The translations under genes and the position numbers were made by a program. From the NCBI GenBank assembly GCA_002700095.1, contig PACL01000056.1, forward strand, positions 1 to 64,000: DNA of 64,000 nucleotides, given 5' to 3'. Shown piece after piece: positions 1 through 8,173 of the stretch. This stretch comes from Fulvimarina sp. GTDB lineage: Bacteria > Pseudomonadota > Alphaproteobacteria > Rhizobiales > Rhizobiaceae. How positions within the stretch are numbered: the stretch's first letter is position 1; each line of letters opens with the position of its first letter. The notes beneath the pieces were generated by a model. The model saw only the letters and a list, made by a program, of their open reading frames with translations, did no database searches and had not been told where the DNA came from.

Positions 1-20
1 AATCTCCCGGGCCGCCAGTA

Positions 21-797
21 TCAGTTGGCCATCCATCCCCCGTCGACGAACAGGTTGTGCCCGGTGAGATAGGTCGCTTCGGCGCTGGCGAGAAACAGCG
101 CCGCATTGGCGACGTCCTGGGGCGTGCCGAGGCGCGGCCAGGGGGTGCGGGCGTGCGAATAGTCCAGCCAGCGCTGCTCGACCGCCCGGCCGCCCTTGCC
201 GGTCAGGATCTTGCCAGGCGCGACGGCATTGCAGACGATGTGATGCCTGCCGTAGTCGGCGGCGATCTGCCGGGTCATGTAGGCGATGCCCGCCTTCGAC
301 ACGCCATAGGCGAAGTCTTCCGGGGCGCTGACATAGCCATGCTGGGAGGAAATGTTGACGATCCGCCCCCGCACCTCGTCGACGATCTCCTGCGTCAGCA
401 TCTGCCGCACGCTGGCCCGGGCACAGAGGTAGCTGCCCTTCAGGCTGACGTCGATCACCCGGTCCCAGTCCGCTTCCTCGGTTTCGGTCAGCGGCTTGCC
501 GGCTCTGAGGACCGCATTGTTGACGAGGATGTCGATCCGGCCGAAACCGGCCACGGTTGCGGCAACGAGGCGATCGACGGCGTCTTTGGACGAGACGTCA
601 GTCTCGACGAAGCGGGTCGATCCGCCGGCGGCCTCGATCAGCGCGACCGTCGGCTCGCCGCCCTCGATGACCTCCGTCGTGATGTCCGCCACGACAACAT
701 GCGCGCCATGGGCCGCGAAATGCCGTGCGATGCAGCGGCCGATCCCCGATGCTCCCCCGGTGACGATCGCGACTTTGCCTGCGAGCCGTTGCTCCAT
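21..797 (-). CDS. SDR family NAD(P)-dependent oxidoreductase
   Basis: Classical short-chain dehydrogenase/reductase of 258 residues, the usual family length, expected to interconvert an alcohol and a ketone in the cytoplasm. The Rossmann glycine motif TGGASGIG is at residues 13-20, NNA at 93-95, a serine pair at 150-151 and the catalytic YGVSK with Tyr164 and Lys168. Asp38 after the second strand (VVVAD) suggests NAD(H) preference. It is the last gene of a minus-strand group behind the TRAP transporter genes, 68 nt below dctM, so it probably acts on the imported compound. The ATG is preceded by a GGAG about 11 nt upstream. The substrate cannot be read from the sequence. Confidence 0.9.
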   Translation of the reverse strand: MEQRLAGKVAIVTGGASGIGRCIARHFAAHGAHVVVADITTEVIEGGEPTVALIEAAGGSTRFVETDVSSKDAVDRLVAATVAGFGRIDILVNNAVLRAGKPLTETEEADWDRVIDVSLKGSYLCARASVRQMLTQEIVDEVRGRIVNISSQHGYVSAPEDFAYGVSKAGIAYMTRQIAADYGRHHIVCNAVAPGKILTGKGGRAVEQRWLDYSHARTPWPRLGTPQDVANAALFLASAEATYLTGHNLFVDGGWMAN

Positions 798-865
798 CTG
801 AAGGTATTCTCCGCATTGTGAGCTGGTATGTCCGGGAGCGCGGCCGCCCGCCGCCGGTTGCCGGA

Positions 866-2173
866 TCAGGACGGGAAGATGAGGCCCGGCAGCCAGAGCG
901 CGATGGACGGCGCCCCCATCAACAGGATCACCATCGCCAGCATGATCAGGACGAAGGGAAACGAGCCGACCATCACATCGCGGATCGAGCCCTCCCCGCG
1001 GACGCCCTGGACGATGAACAGGTTCATGCCCAGCGGCGGCGTGATCAGCGCAACCTCCATCATGATCACCAGGAAGATGCCGAACCAGACGGGGTCGATG
1101 CCGTAATGGAAGACCAGCGGCATGACGATCGGGATGGTCGCGATCATCATCGAGAGGGTTTCCAGGAAGCAGCCGAGGATGAAGTAGAAGACGATCAGCA
1201 GCAGCAGCACCTCGAAGGGGCTCGAGGCGATCGTCCCGACGGCGCGGGTGAGGGTCTGGGGGATACCGAGAATGCCGATGACGAAGTTGAGGAACTGCGC
1301 GGCGACGACGATCAGGAGGATCATGGCGCTGATCTTGACCGTCGAGAGCAGCGCTTCGTGCAGCATCGCGATCGAGAACCGCCGCTTGGCGATGGTGACG
1401 AGCAGGGCCCCGACGACGCCGACGCCGGCGGATTCCGACGGTGTCGCCCAGCCCAGATAGATCGACCCCATGATGAGGACGAAGATGGCCAGCGGCGGCA
1501 GCACCTCGAGAAGATTGCGAAACCGCTGGTGCCAGGGGACCGAAGGCGGCGTGATGCCAGCCCGGTCGGGGCGCAGCAGGCTGACCACGAGGATGTAGCC
1601 CATGAACAGCAGCGCAAGGACGATGCCGGGCAGGATGCCGGCGGCGAACAGCTGGCCGATCGAGGTGTTCGACATCGAGCCGTAGATGATCATGTTGATC
1701 GACGGCGGGATGAGGATGCCGAGGGTTGAACCCGCCGCGATCGAGCCGAGCGTCAGGCGGTCGTCGTAGCGATTGGCCTTCATGGTCGGGATCGCCACCG
1801 TGCCGATGGTCGCGGCGGTCGCGACCGACGAGCCCGAAACGGCCGCGAACAGGGTGCTGGAGGCGATGTTGGTGTGGAGGAGCCCCCCCGGCAACCAGCG
1901 CAACCAGTCGGTCAGGGCCCGGTACATGCCGTCGGCGACGCCGGAGCGCACGAGCAGCTCCCCGAGCAGGATGAACAGCGGGATCGCGGTCAGGATGAAG
2001 TCGTTGAGCACGCCCCAGGTCTGGTCACCGAAGACCATCAGCGTCGGGATGCCGAGATAGACGAGGCAGCCGAGAACGGCCGTGCCGAACAGCGCCACCG
2101 CGACGGGGACACCGACCAGCATCAGGCCGAGCATGATGGCGAAGCCGATCGCGGCGGGAGCAAAACCGATCAT
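866..2173 (-). CDS. dctM: TRAP transporter large permease (DctM-type)
   Basis: Large membrane subunit of a tripartite ATP-independent periplasmic transporter, 435 residues, the normal DctM length. It is hydrophobic throughout, with a dozen or so predicted membrane segments and the glycine-rich family signature GTVAIPTMKANRYDDR near residue 125. The subunit couples solute uptake to an ion gradient and works with the binding protein and small permease encoded just upstream. Its ATG overlaps the end of dctQ in an ATGA junction (2170-2173), indicating translational coupling. The cargo is unknown; context suggests an organic acid. Confidence 0.93.
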   Translation of the reverse strand: MIGFAPAAIGFAIMLGLMLVGVPVAVALFGTAVLGCLVYLGIPTLMVFGDQTWGVLNDFILTAIPLFILLGELLVRSGVADGMYRALTDWLRWLPGGLLHTNIASSTLFAAVSGSSVATAATIGTVAIPTMKANRYDDRLTLGSIAAGSTLGILIPPSINMIIYGSMSNTSIGQLFAAGILPGIVLALLFMGYILVVSLLRPDRAGITPPSVPWHQRFRNLLEVLPPLAIFVLIMGSIYLGWATPSESAGVGVVGALLVTIAKRRFSIAMLHEALLSTVKISAMILLIVVAAQFLNFVIGILGIPQTLTRAVGTIASSPFEVLLLLIVFYFILGCFLETLSMMIATIPIVMPLVFHYGIDPVWFGIFLVIMMEVALITPPLGMNLFIVQGVRGEGSIRDVMVGSFPFVLIMLAMVILLMGAPSIALWLPGLIFPS

Positions 2174-2760
2174 TGTCCGGCTCCCCGCTCGCCCAGTTGC
2201 GCGGTGTGCTCCTTCAGCTCCTCACCGAGCGACTTCGCGCCATAGGCCTGCGCCAGGCCGGGCGAGCCGGTGACGAAAAGGACGAGCGCATGGACGGCGG
2301 TCGCCGCGGCGACGAGCGCGAAGAACACCAGCCCCAGGACCCAGACCGCCTGCGGCTGCCACAGCGGCGTCATCAGGGGCGTCCCCGAGAGCGAGCCATA
2401 GGCGGCGCTCTCCGACATCGCCGACCATCCCCGCCAGGCCATGAAGACCGCCATCCCGGTCACCGACAGGACCGAGATAAGGTCGAGCACGCGCCTGACG
2501 CTGCGCGGCAGCCGCTCGAGCAGGATCTCGACGCGGGTGTGCGAGCGATCGAGCCAGGTATAGGCGAAGCCGAAGGCGGCGAGGGTCGCCAGCGTATAGC
2601 CGCCGAACTCCGCGCTGCCCTGCAGCGAGACGTTGAAGAGCTTGCGCAGGAGAACCTCGGCGGTGATCAACAGTGCAAGGCCGAGCACCGCATAGCCGGC
2701 AACGAGCGCGAACAGCCTTGCCAGAGGGCCGAGAGCGGCTGAGACGGGATTGGTCGGCAT
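2170..2760 (-). CDS. dctQ: TRAP transporter small permease (DctQ-type)
   Basis: Small four-helix membrane subunit of the TRAP transporter, 196 residues. Hydrophobic segments lie near residues 12-32, 48-66, 90-110 and 135-158, with the typical DctQ pattern LDRSHTRVEILLERLP after the second helix. It bridges DctP and DctM. It overlaps dctM by four bases and is separated from dctP by 85 nt that contain a strong hairpin, so dctQM may be expressed below dctP. The C-terminus is somewhat extended and polar. Confidence 0.9.
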   Translation of the reverse strand: MPTNPVSAALGPLARLFALVAGYAVLGLALLITAEVLLRKLFNVSLQGSAEFGGYTLATLAAFGFAYTWLDRSHTRVEILLERLPRSVRRVLDLISVLSVTGMAVFMAWRGWSAMSESAAYGSLSGTPLMTPLWQPQAVWVLGLVFFALVAAATAVHALVLFVTGSPGLAQAYGAKSLGEELKEHTAQLGERGAGQ

Positions 2761-2787
2761 GGGTGACGGGCGCCTCTCGCGGGATGG

Positions 2788-2823
2788 AAAAGGCTGACCC
2801 GAAGCGACGGGTCAGCCGGCCTT
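2788..2823 (-). terminator. Intercistronic hairpin between dctP and dctQ
   Basis: A perfect 10-bp inverted repeat (GGCTGACCCG at 2792-2801 and CGGGTCAGCC at 2808-2817) with a 6-nt loop. On the minus strand it is followed directly by TTTT, giving an intrinsic-terminator shape. It lies between the binding-protein gene and the permease genes, a common place for partial terminators or 3'-end stabilisers that let the binding protein be made in excess. The plus strand also has CCTTTT on the other side, so it could work in both directions. Confidence 0.75.
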
Positions 2824-2845
2824 TTCGCGTCCTTCGGACAGCTGC

Positions 2846-3892
2846 TTACTGGATGGTGAGCCCGGCGGCCTTGCCGGCCGTCTCGTTCCAGGTGGCCGAA
2901 CACTGCGGGTCGACGGCGTTGCAGGTGTCGCGCCAGATCGGCAGGACGACGCTCTCGGCCGCTTCCTTCACCTTCGCCTGATCCTCCGGCGATATCTCGA
3001 CGAGGGTCATGTCGAACTTCTTGTGGTTCGCGCAGCCGTCCTGACCGGTGTTGCAGGCGACTGCATCTTCGTTGGACGTCACGGCAAGGTCCCAGAGCTT
3101 GTCCTCGAGGGTCTTGAACGCCGCCTGCAGCTCTTCCTGCTGTTCGGCCGAGAAACTGTTCCAGGTATCGAGATTGATGAAGTGCCCCTGGACAGAGCCG
3201 GACACCGAGAGCGGCAGGAAATGCGTGGTCACCTCAGGCCAGTTGCCGGTGTTGCCGGAGGTCGGCGAGGTCACGCCGCAGGAGACGACGCCGCGCTGGA
3301 GGGCCGGATAGACTTCCGAGAACTGCAGCGTGACCGGCGTCGCGCCGAAATGCTGGAGCATCGCGGACATCGACGGCGTGAAGCTCCGGACCTTCAAGCC
3401 CTTGAGATCGTCGAGGGTCGCGATCGGATTGTTGCAGTAGAAGACCTGCGGGCCGAACGGCCAGAGCGTCAGCACCTTGGCATTGAACTTCGTCTGCAGC
3501 CGCTCGTCGAAGGCCTGGCGGTAGCCGTCCACCACCTTGTGCAGGGCCTCCATGTCGGTTGCGACGCCGATGAGATCGACGCCCTCGAAGAACGGGTCGT
3601 CGCGCGAGGCCATGCCGATCTGCACCGACATCACGTCGAAGGATCCACCCTTGAGCATGCGCAGGGCGTCCGGCGCCTTCACGCCGACGACGTCCATGGG
3701 ATTGTAGTTGACGCCGAGGTCGATGCCGGTCGTCTCGCCGAGACCCTCGAAGAACGCCCGCTCGATGTCGACCTGCTTGTTGTTCTGCGAGAAATTGCCC
3801 GCGACCCGCAGCGAGGTCTGCGCATGGGCCGAGGCCAAACCAGCCGACAAGGCGGCAGCGGTCGCGAGACCGACGAGCGTGTGTCTGATCAT
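2846..3892 (-). CDS. dctP: TRAP transporter substrate-binding protein (DctP-type)
   Basis: Periplasmic solute receptor of the TRAP system, about 348 residues. The chosen start MIRHTLVGL gives a clean Sec signal peptide ending in ASAHAQ near residue 24, and a GGAG lies 6 nt before it. In-frame ATGs 12 and 42 nt further upstream lack such a site. The body has the DctP pattern, including LDDLKGLKVRS and the GVVSCGVTSPTSG segment near the substrate-contact loop. Several cysteines (VACNTGQDGC, DTCNAVDPQC) could form disulfides. First gene of the minus-strand operon dctP-dctQ-dctM-SDR and divergent from the racemase-like gene. The ligand is unknown. Confidence 0.92.
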   Translation of the reverse strand: MIRHTLVGLATAAALSAGLASAHAQTSLRVAGNFSQNNKQVDIERAFFEGLGETTGIDLGVNYNPMDVVGVKAPDALRMLKGGSFDVMSVQIGMASRDDPFFEGVDLIGVATDMEALHKVVDGYRQAFDERLQTKFNAKVLTLWPFGPQVFYCNNPIATLDDLKGLKVRSFTPSMSAMLQHFGATPVTLQFSEVYPALQRGVVSCGVTSPTSGNTGNWPEVTTHFLPLSVSGSVQGHFINLDTWNSFSAEQQEELQAAFKTLEDKLWDLAVTSNEDAVACNTGQDGCANHKKFDMTLVEISPEDQAKVKEAAESVVLPIWRDTCNAVDPQCSATWNETAGKAAGLTIQ

Positions 3893-4186
3893 GGGAAGCT
3901 CCATTTTGAATTCATTTTCTGAGGAAAGCATCACAGATCAGGGCGATTTGGGAAACGGCAAATATTGTGCAGAGAGACAGGAGCAGAACGCCTGATTTGC
4001 CTCCACAAACCCGGTCGCTGCCGTGTTTTTGAGCGACTTTTTCAAAGCAACGCCCGGTTTTTGGGCCCTTCCCTGACCGTGGCAGGACGCTTGAGCAATT
4101 GTCTTCAGGCGCTCGTCATGCCATCACCGGTCACGGCAGGCCGGCGTAACGCGGCCGCTTGCCGCGGTCACCGCCGGAGAAAATGA

Positions 4187-4966
4187 ATGCAAAATTGGGA
4201 TCGACTTCGCCGTTCCGCTTCAGGCGATGGGGCCGTCGGCCGCAAGCTGATCGGCATGCTCACGCCGTCCTCGAACACCGTTCTGGAGCCTTACACGACG
4301 CATATGCTGGGGCCTCTCTTCCCGAGGGTCTCGGCTCATTTCGCGCGGTTCCGCGTCACCCAGATCGCTCTCGACGAGACCGCCAATGGTCAGTTCGCTT
4401 TAGCGCCGATCATGGCCGCGGCCGAACTTCTGGCCGATGCGAAATGCGACGTCATCGCGTGGAACGGAACCTCGGCGAGCTGGCTCGGCTTCGACAGCGA
4501 CGAGCGGCTCTGCGAGGCGATCAGCGAGAAGACCGGCATTGCGGCGACGAGCGCGATCCTCAGCCTCAACAGACTGCTGGCGGATCTCGGCGTGAAACGG
4601 CTCGGCCTCGTCACGCCCTATACCGAGGATGTCCAGGCGAGGATCATGGCGAACTACGCCAGCATCGGCATCAAGGTCTGCGCCGAAGCCCATTGCGGCC
4701 TCAGCGACAACTTCTCCTTCGCCAATGTCGGCGAAGACGCGATCGAGGCAATGTGCGAGGAGGTCGCGGCGGGCCGGCCGGACGCCATCGCGATCGTCTG
4801 CACCAACATGCGCGGACCCCTCATCGCCGCGGCGCTCGAACGGCGGCTGGGGATACCGGTCCTCGATTCCGTCGCCTTCACTCTTTGGGGATGCCTCGCC
4901 GCGGTCGATGTCGAGCCGGCGGCGCTGGGGGAATTCGGCTCGATCTTCGCGCCGGCAGGGCGCTAG
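4187..4966 (+). CDS. Asp/Glu racemase / maleate isomerase / arylmalonate decarboxylase family protein
   Basis: Cytoplasmic enzyme of 259 residues in the Asp/Glu/hydantoin racemase superfamily, which includes maleate cis-trans isomerase and arylmalonate decarboxylase. Visible family features are IGMLTPSSNTVLEPY near the N-terminus (phosphate/carboxylate-binding type loop), VIAWNGTSASWLG where an active-site residue would lie, and IAIVCTNMRG containing a cysteine (near residue 204) that aligns with the catalytic Cys. GGAG is 7 nt before the start; an ATG 4 nt upstream is out of frame. It heads a plus-strand group with a GntR regulator, an amidohydrolase and an epimerase, divergent from the TRAP genes. 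Racemase, isomerase and decarboxylase activities cannot be told apart here. Confidence 0.82.
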   Translation: MQNWDRLRRSASGDGAVGRKLIGMLTPSSNTVLEPYTTHMLGPLFPRVSAHFARFRVTQIALDETANGQFALAPIMAAAELLADAKCDVIAWNGTSASWLGFDSDERLCEAISEKTGIAATSAILSLNRLLADLGVKRLGLVTPYTEDVQARIMANYASIGIKVCAEAHCGLSDNFSFANVGEDAIEAMCEEVAAGRPDAIAIVCTNMRGPLIAAALERRLGIPVLDSVAFTLWGCLAAVDVEPAALGEFGSIFAPAGR

Positions 4967-4974
4967 GCTGCGCC

Positions 4975-5667
4975 ATGTCCGGCGGATCGACCCTCACCCT
5001 GGACGCCGCGACCGACACGGAGCGTCCGATCCTCCACACCCAGGTGATCGACGAATTGCGCGGCATCATCACCCGGGGCGAACTCGCCGAGGGCAAGCGC
5101 GTTCCCGAGGCCGCCCTGTGCGAGCGCCTCGGCGTCTCGCGCACGCCGCTGCGCGAAGCGCTGAAGGTTCTCGCGGCGGAGGGCTTCGTCGAGCTTCGGC
5201 CCAATCGCGGTGCGGTCGTCGTGCCGATCGACGGCGATGCCGTGGCCGCGCTGTTCGAGCTGAAGGGGGCGATCGAGCATATGATCGGGCTGACGCTGCC
5301 CGAACGGATCACGCCGGCCGAACTCGCCCATATCGAGGCCATCCACCAGCGCCTGAAGGCCTGCCAGCAGAGGCTCGACGCTCCGGCCTACACCCTCGGG
5401 AACCACGCTTTCCATGCCGCCCTCGCGGCCGCGATCCACAACGACGCCGTCGTGCAGACCTATTCCACGCTCCAGCAGAAGATCCTGCGGGCAAGGCTCG
5501 CCATCAACGAGGATCCGAGCCAGCTGGCCCGGTCCGTCGAGGAGCACGAGGGGATCATGGCCATGTTGCGGGCGGGCGCGGCCCGCGACCTCGCCTTCCG
5601 GCTGGAGGAGCACAATCGCCGCACCGGCGAGGCGATCCTGGCGCAACTGCGCATGACGGCGGAGTAG
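4975..5667 (+). CDS. GntR-family regulator with FCD domain
   Basis: DNA-binding regulator of 230 residues. The winged helix-turn-helix is at about residues 20-85, with the hallmark VSRTPLREALKVLAAEG near 54-70. A helical FCD ligand-binding domain follows, with the metal-ligand histidines characteristic of FadR/VanR-type proteins (NHAFHAAL, EEHEGIM). It starts 8 nt after the racemase-like gene and ends 6 nt before the amidohydrolase, so it is co-transcribed with its likely targets. It probably represses both divergent units of the TRAP/racemase locus in response to the transported acid or a breakdown product. I could not find its operator convincingly in 3893-4186. Confidence 0.88.
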   Translation: MSGGSTLTLDAATDTERPILHTQVIDELRGIITRGELAEGKRVPEAALCERLGVSRTPLREALKVLAAEGFVELRPNRGAVVVPIDGDAVAALFELKGAIEHMIGLTLPERITPAELAHIEAIHQRLKACQQRLDAPAYTLGNHAFHAALAAAIHNDAVVQTYSTLQQKILRARLAINEDPSQLARSVEEHEGIMAMLRAGAARDLAFRLEEHNRRTGEAILAQLRMTAE

Positions 5668-5673
5668 CGGGCG

Positions 5674-7122
5674 ATGCGCATCCTCAGGGCCAGGCTCGTC
5701 GTTCCAAGCGCAGGCGCCGAGGCGATCGTCGATGGATGCGTTGCGATTGCCGGGGACCGGATCGCCGCCGTCGGGCGCTTCAAGGATGTCCGGAGCCGCT
5801 TTCCAGGCGGCGAGGTCCTCGACTACCGTCAGGCGACCATCCTCCCCGGCCTGATCAATGCCCACCAGCACGGCCGGGGGCTCAGCCCGCTCCTCCTCGG
5901 CTACCCGGACGACGCACTGGAGCCCTGGATCGCCGCGCGGCGACGCCATGGGCCACCCGACGTTTATGCGGTCACCCGGCTTGCGGCCGAGGAGATGCTG
6001 GCGAACGGCGTGACCGCGACGCTGCACGCGAACTACAGCTACGGCTCCGGCTATCGCGCGGAACTCGGCGCGACGGCGCGGGCCTACCGCGATGCGGGCC
6101 TCAGGGCGACGATCTGCATCGGCTATCAGGACCGCGGCTTCCTCGCCTATGAGAACGAGGCCGGCTTCGTCGCCGCCTTGCCGGAAGACGCCCGGAAGGC
6201 GCTCCGAATGCCGGCCGAGCCGCCCTATGCCGGCAGCGTCGCCGAGACGATCGCCCTTATGGAGGAGATGTCGGCGCGCTTCGAGGATGCGCCGCTGATC
6301 ACCTTCGCCTACGGCCCCGCCGGACCGCAATGGGTGAGCGATGCGGCCTGGGCCGCCCTCGCAAAAGATGCCGCAAGGCGCGGCGTCGGCCTGCATTTCC
6401 ATCTCCTGGAATCGCCGCTGCAGGCGGCCTGGTGCCGCAAGACCCATGGCGGCTCGACGCTGGCCCATCTACGGCGGCTGGGGGTCTTCGAAGCCAAGGC
6501 GAGCTGCGCCCACGGCGTCTTCATGAGCGAGGCCGACATGACGCTCGCTTGCGAGGAGGCCGTCGTCGTCGTCGCCAATCCGGGTTCGAACCTGCGCCTC
6601 TTCAACGGGCCGCCGCCGGTGGCGGAGCTGCATCGCCGGGGATGCATGGTCGCCGTCGGCACCGACAACACGGCGCTTGCCGACGACGAGGACTATCTCG
6701 CCGAGTTGCGGCTTTACGCGGCCCTTGCCCGCACGCCCGGCATCGACGCGGTCGGGCCTTCGCCGGCGGAGATCCTCCGAACCGCGACGACCAACGGCGC
6801 GAAGGCGGCGTTCCTTCCCGAGGGCGCCGGGTCGCTGGAGCCGGGCCAGCCGGCCGATCTCGTCGCGATCGATTGTGCCCGTTTCGAGCTCCCCGACGGC
6901 TTGCGCCCCGACAACGCCCTGCCCCTGCTGCTCGCCCGGGCGAGGGGCACAGACGTCGTCCTGACCATGACGGCGGGCATCGTGCGCCATGCGAGGCGCC
7001 GGGAGGATGCCGACCGCCGCGCCCATTGGCGCCATGTCGCGGCCGCCTCGGTTGCAAACCGCGAACGGCGGCAGGACGAGGCGACCGTCGCGGCCATCCA
7101 ACGAGGGTTGCGTGCCCGATGA
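5674..7122 (+). CDS. Amidohydrolase-superfamily metal-dependent deaminase/hydrolase
   Basis: Metal-dependent hydrolase of 482 residues in the cytosine deaminase / chlorohydrolase (TrzN, AtzA, SsnA) branch. It has the metal-binding HQH at residues 64 and 66 (GLINAHQHGRG), a later FHLLES and SCAHGVF giving further histidines, and the metal Asp in GTDNTALADD, followed by the C-terminal ADLVAID strand of the composite beta domain. Six nucleotides separate it from the GntR gene. The likely role is hydrolysis or deamination of a nitrogen compound in the same pathway as the racemase-like protein. The substrate is not inferable. Confidence 0.87.
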   Translation: MRILRARLVVPSAGAEAIVDGCVAIAGDRIAAVGRFKDVRSRFPGGEVLDYRQATILPGLINAHQHGRGLSPLLLGYPDDALEPWIAARRRHGPPDVYAVTRLAAEEMLANGVTATLHANYSYGSGYRAELGATARAYRDAGLRATICIGYQDRGFLAYENEAGFVAALPEDARKALRMPAEPPYAGSVAETIALMEEMSARFEDAPLITFAYGPAGPQWVSDAAWAALAKDAARRGVGLHFHLLESPLQAAWCRKTHGGSTLAHLRRLGVFEAKASCAHGVFMSEADMTLACEEAVVVVANPGSNLRLFNGPPPVAELHRRGCMVAVGTDNTALADDEDYLAELRLYAALARTPGIDAVGPSPAEILRTATTNGAKAAFLPEGAGSLEPGQPADLVAIDCARFELPDGLRPDNALPLLLARARGTDVVLTMTAGIVRHARRREDADRRAHWRHVAAASVANRERRQDEATVAAIQRGLRAR

Positions 7123-7165
7123 CGCGGGGCTCGACCTGCAACCCATCATCGCCAGGAATGACGCC

Positions 7166-8134
7166 ATGAAGATCGCCATCACCGGCGGTTCGGGCTTCGT
7201 CGGCCTCGCCGCTGCGGAAGCCCTCGCAGCGCGCGGCCACGACGTCGTGATCCTCGATCTTGCCGCTCCGCCGGCCGGGTTTTGGTCCCATCCGGCCATC
7301 GCGGGAGCCCGCTTCACGCGCGCAGACATCTGCGACGGCGAAATGCTGGCGCAGGTCTTCGCGGCCGAGCGGCCGGACGTGCTTCTCCATCTGGCTGCCC
7401 TGACCTCCAACGAGGCGATGGAGCGGCAGGACGCGGCACGGATCGTCGCCGTCAATGTCGGCGGCACGGCGACGACGCTGGAAGCCGCTGCCAGAGCCGG
7501 ATGCCGGCGGGTCGTCGCGCTCTCCTCGATCGCCGTCTACGGCTCGCGCCGTCAGGACTTCGGCGACATTGACAGCCTCGACGAGACGATGCCGCCCTGC
7601 CCGGACACGCTCTACGGGATCACCAAGCAGGCCGGCGAGGCGGTGGCGCACCGGCTGGCAGAGCTCCACGAGCTCGAGCTGACGGTGCTCCGCCTCGGGC
7701 CGATCTTCGGCCCCTGGGAGCGGCCCGGCGAGGCGCGGCCCGATCTCAGCCCGCATGCCCAGATCCTCGCCCAGCCGGCGCCGCGGCTCGCCTCCGAAAT
7801 GCGGGCGGACTGGCTCTACAGCCGCGACGCCGGCCAGGCGATCGCCGCGGTGGTCGATACGGCCGGGCTCGGCGGGAAGACCTTCAATCTCGGCGCCGGC
7901 TCGCTGTCGACCCCCCACGAATGGGCCGCCGCAGCCGGCATCGCGGCTCCCGAGATCGCACCCGATGCCCCGACCGTCACCTCCCGGATCCCGCCGTCGC
8001 GGCCGCCGCTGGCGATCGAGCGTCTGCGGTCGGCGATCGGCGCTGCCGGCACGCGGCCGATCACGGATGCGGCGGCCGACCACATGGTGTGGCTGGCATC
8101 GGTCAACATGAAGCCGCCGCACGCGAACGGATGA
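7166..8134 (+). CDS. NAD(P)-dependent epimerase/dehydratase (extended SDR)
   Basis: Extended short-chain dehydrogenase of 322 residues. The Rossmann motif TGGSGFVG is at residues 6-13, and the catalytic pair YGITK gives Tyr150 and Lys154, with a Ser at 120-121. The ATG at 7166 places the nucleotide fold at the very N-terminus. An in-frame GTG at 7112 would overlap the previous gene and add 18 residues, which is less likely. Last gene of the plus-strand catabolic group. Relatives include nucleoside-sugar epimerases and sugar-acid dehydrogenases, so a small-molecule dehydrogenase role is as likely as sugar epimerisation. Confidence 0.85.
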   Translation: MKIAITGGSGFVGLAAAEALAARGHDVVILDLAAPPAGFWSHPAIAGARFTRADICDGEMLAQVFAAERPDVLLHLAALTSNEAMERQDAARIVAVNVGGTATTLEAAARAGCRRVVALSSIAVYGSRRQDFGDIDSLDETMPPCPDTLYGITKQAGEAVAHRLAELHELELTVLRLGPIFGPWERPGEARPDLSPHAQILAQPAPRLASEMRADWLYSRDAGQAIAAVVDTAGLGGKTFNLGAGSLSTPHEWAAAAGIAAPEIAPDAPTVTSRIPPSRPPLAIERLRSAIGAAGTRPITDAAADHMVWLASVNMKPPHANG

Positions 8135-8173
8135 GCGAGGCCGGCACGGTGTTCCGGCAGTTCAGCAGGGCGC

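Noticed and set aside
3935-4186. Search for a GntR operator between dctP and the racemase-like gene
   Set aside because: Several short AT-rich words are present, but no palindrome of GntR type stood out from background.
4629-6152. A long Arg-rich plus-strand frame across the racemase, GntR and amidohydrolase genes
   Set aside because: It overlaps three genes with recognisable domains and shows none itself.
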